From: JBBFMJ01 sp037441225
GTDB taxonomy: Bacteria; Acidobacteriota; Thermoanaerobaculia; UBA2201
Length of the DNA stretch: 5,953 nucleotides
NCBI GenBank assembly: GCA_037441225.1
Contig: JBBISU010000139.1
Location: 1 to 5,953, forward strand
Reading direction: 5' to 3'
Below, one piece after another: positions 5,917-5,953 of the stretch. Each line of letters starts with the position of its first letter. Within the stretch, counting starts at the first letter, position 1. Under the pieces are notes generated by a model, which saw only the letters and a list, made by a program, of their open reading frames with translations, made no database searches and had not been told where the DNA came from. Position numbers and translations under genes: made by a program.

Positions 5917-5953
5917 TAAAGAACCTGCGGCTACTTTTTTTGATTATTATTTT

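Larger units (their letters stand above)
5781..5941 (+). terminator. Intrinsic-terminator-like hairpin, apparently split by an insertion
   Basis: GTAGCCGCA (5781-5789) is perfectly complementary to TGCGGCTAC (5926-5934), which runs straight into seven T residues (5935-5941), the layout of a rho-independent terminator on the plus strand. The arms are now 136 nt apart. Removing the MITE-like element and one TA copy leaves a compact hairpin with a 14-nt loop containing the palindrome TCTTTAAAGA. It is the first terminator-like signal after the synthetase gene, some 300 bp downstream. The same structure could instead be a palindromic intergenic repeat. Confidence 0.5.

Noticed and set aside
1..5953. 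CRISPR array, tRNA, rRNA or riboswitch.
   Set aside because: No regularly spaced direct repeats, no cloverleaf with GTTC-like loops, and both main 5' leaders appear too short to hold a riboswitch.

Overview
The window is AT-rich (about one third G+C by eye, with lysine, isoleucine and asparagine codons dominated by A/T) and looks bacterial. The best evidence is an ATP-type phosphoenolpyruvate carboxykinase, sigma70-like TATAAT boxes placed directly before start codons, and a strong Shine-Dalgarno before an internal operon gene. The combination of a fused ADP-forming acyl-CoA synthetase, a THEP1-type NTPase and a PflA/AmmeMemoRadiSam-like radical SAM enzyme is common in thermophilic and anaerobic bacteria and in archaea. 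An uncultured thermophilic or anaerobic bacterium is my inference; no closer placement can be supported from the sequence alone.

Layout. Positions 1-325 are an AT-rich gene-free stretch with one 20-bp perfect palindrome and no convincing terminator. Positions 326-3442 hold a compact three-gene operon on the minus strand, transcribed in the order radical SAM enzyme, THEP1-like NTPase, ATP-PEPCK (pckA). The first pair overlap by 4 bp (ATGA) and the second by 14 bp. Positions 3443-3504 are a short divergent promoter region. Positions 3505-5622 (plus strand) encode a complete single-chain ADP-forming acetyl/acyl-CoA synthetase with fused alpha and beta parts. Positions 5623-5953 are a gene-free tail rich in inverted repeats. 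It includes a T-tailed GTAGCCGCA/TGCGGCTAC hairpin whose loop appears to have been invaded by a ~120-bp MITE-like element with GAGGCTGTC terminal inverted repeats.

How the genes may work together. The acyl-CoA synthetase makes ATP from acetyl-CoA while releasing acetate (or the reverse). PEPCK links oxaloacetate and PEP using ATP/ADP. The divergent units therefore sit on two sides of the acetyl-CoA/PEP/oxaloacetate node, which fits a fermentative or peptide/organic-acid metabolism. The radical SAM enzyme and the NTPase have no assigned substrate; their translational coupling is the most interesting protein-level signal.

The regulatory architecture is also notable. Both divergent transcripts seem to have almost no 5' leader: a perfect extended -10 lies 6 nt before the ATG of the synthetase, and a TATAGT box lies 11 nt before the GTG of the radical SAM gene. 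In contrast, pckA, inside the operon, has a strong Shine-Dalgarno.
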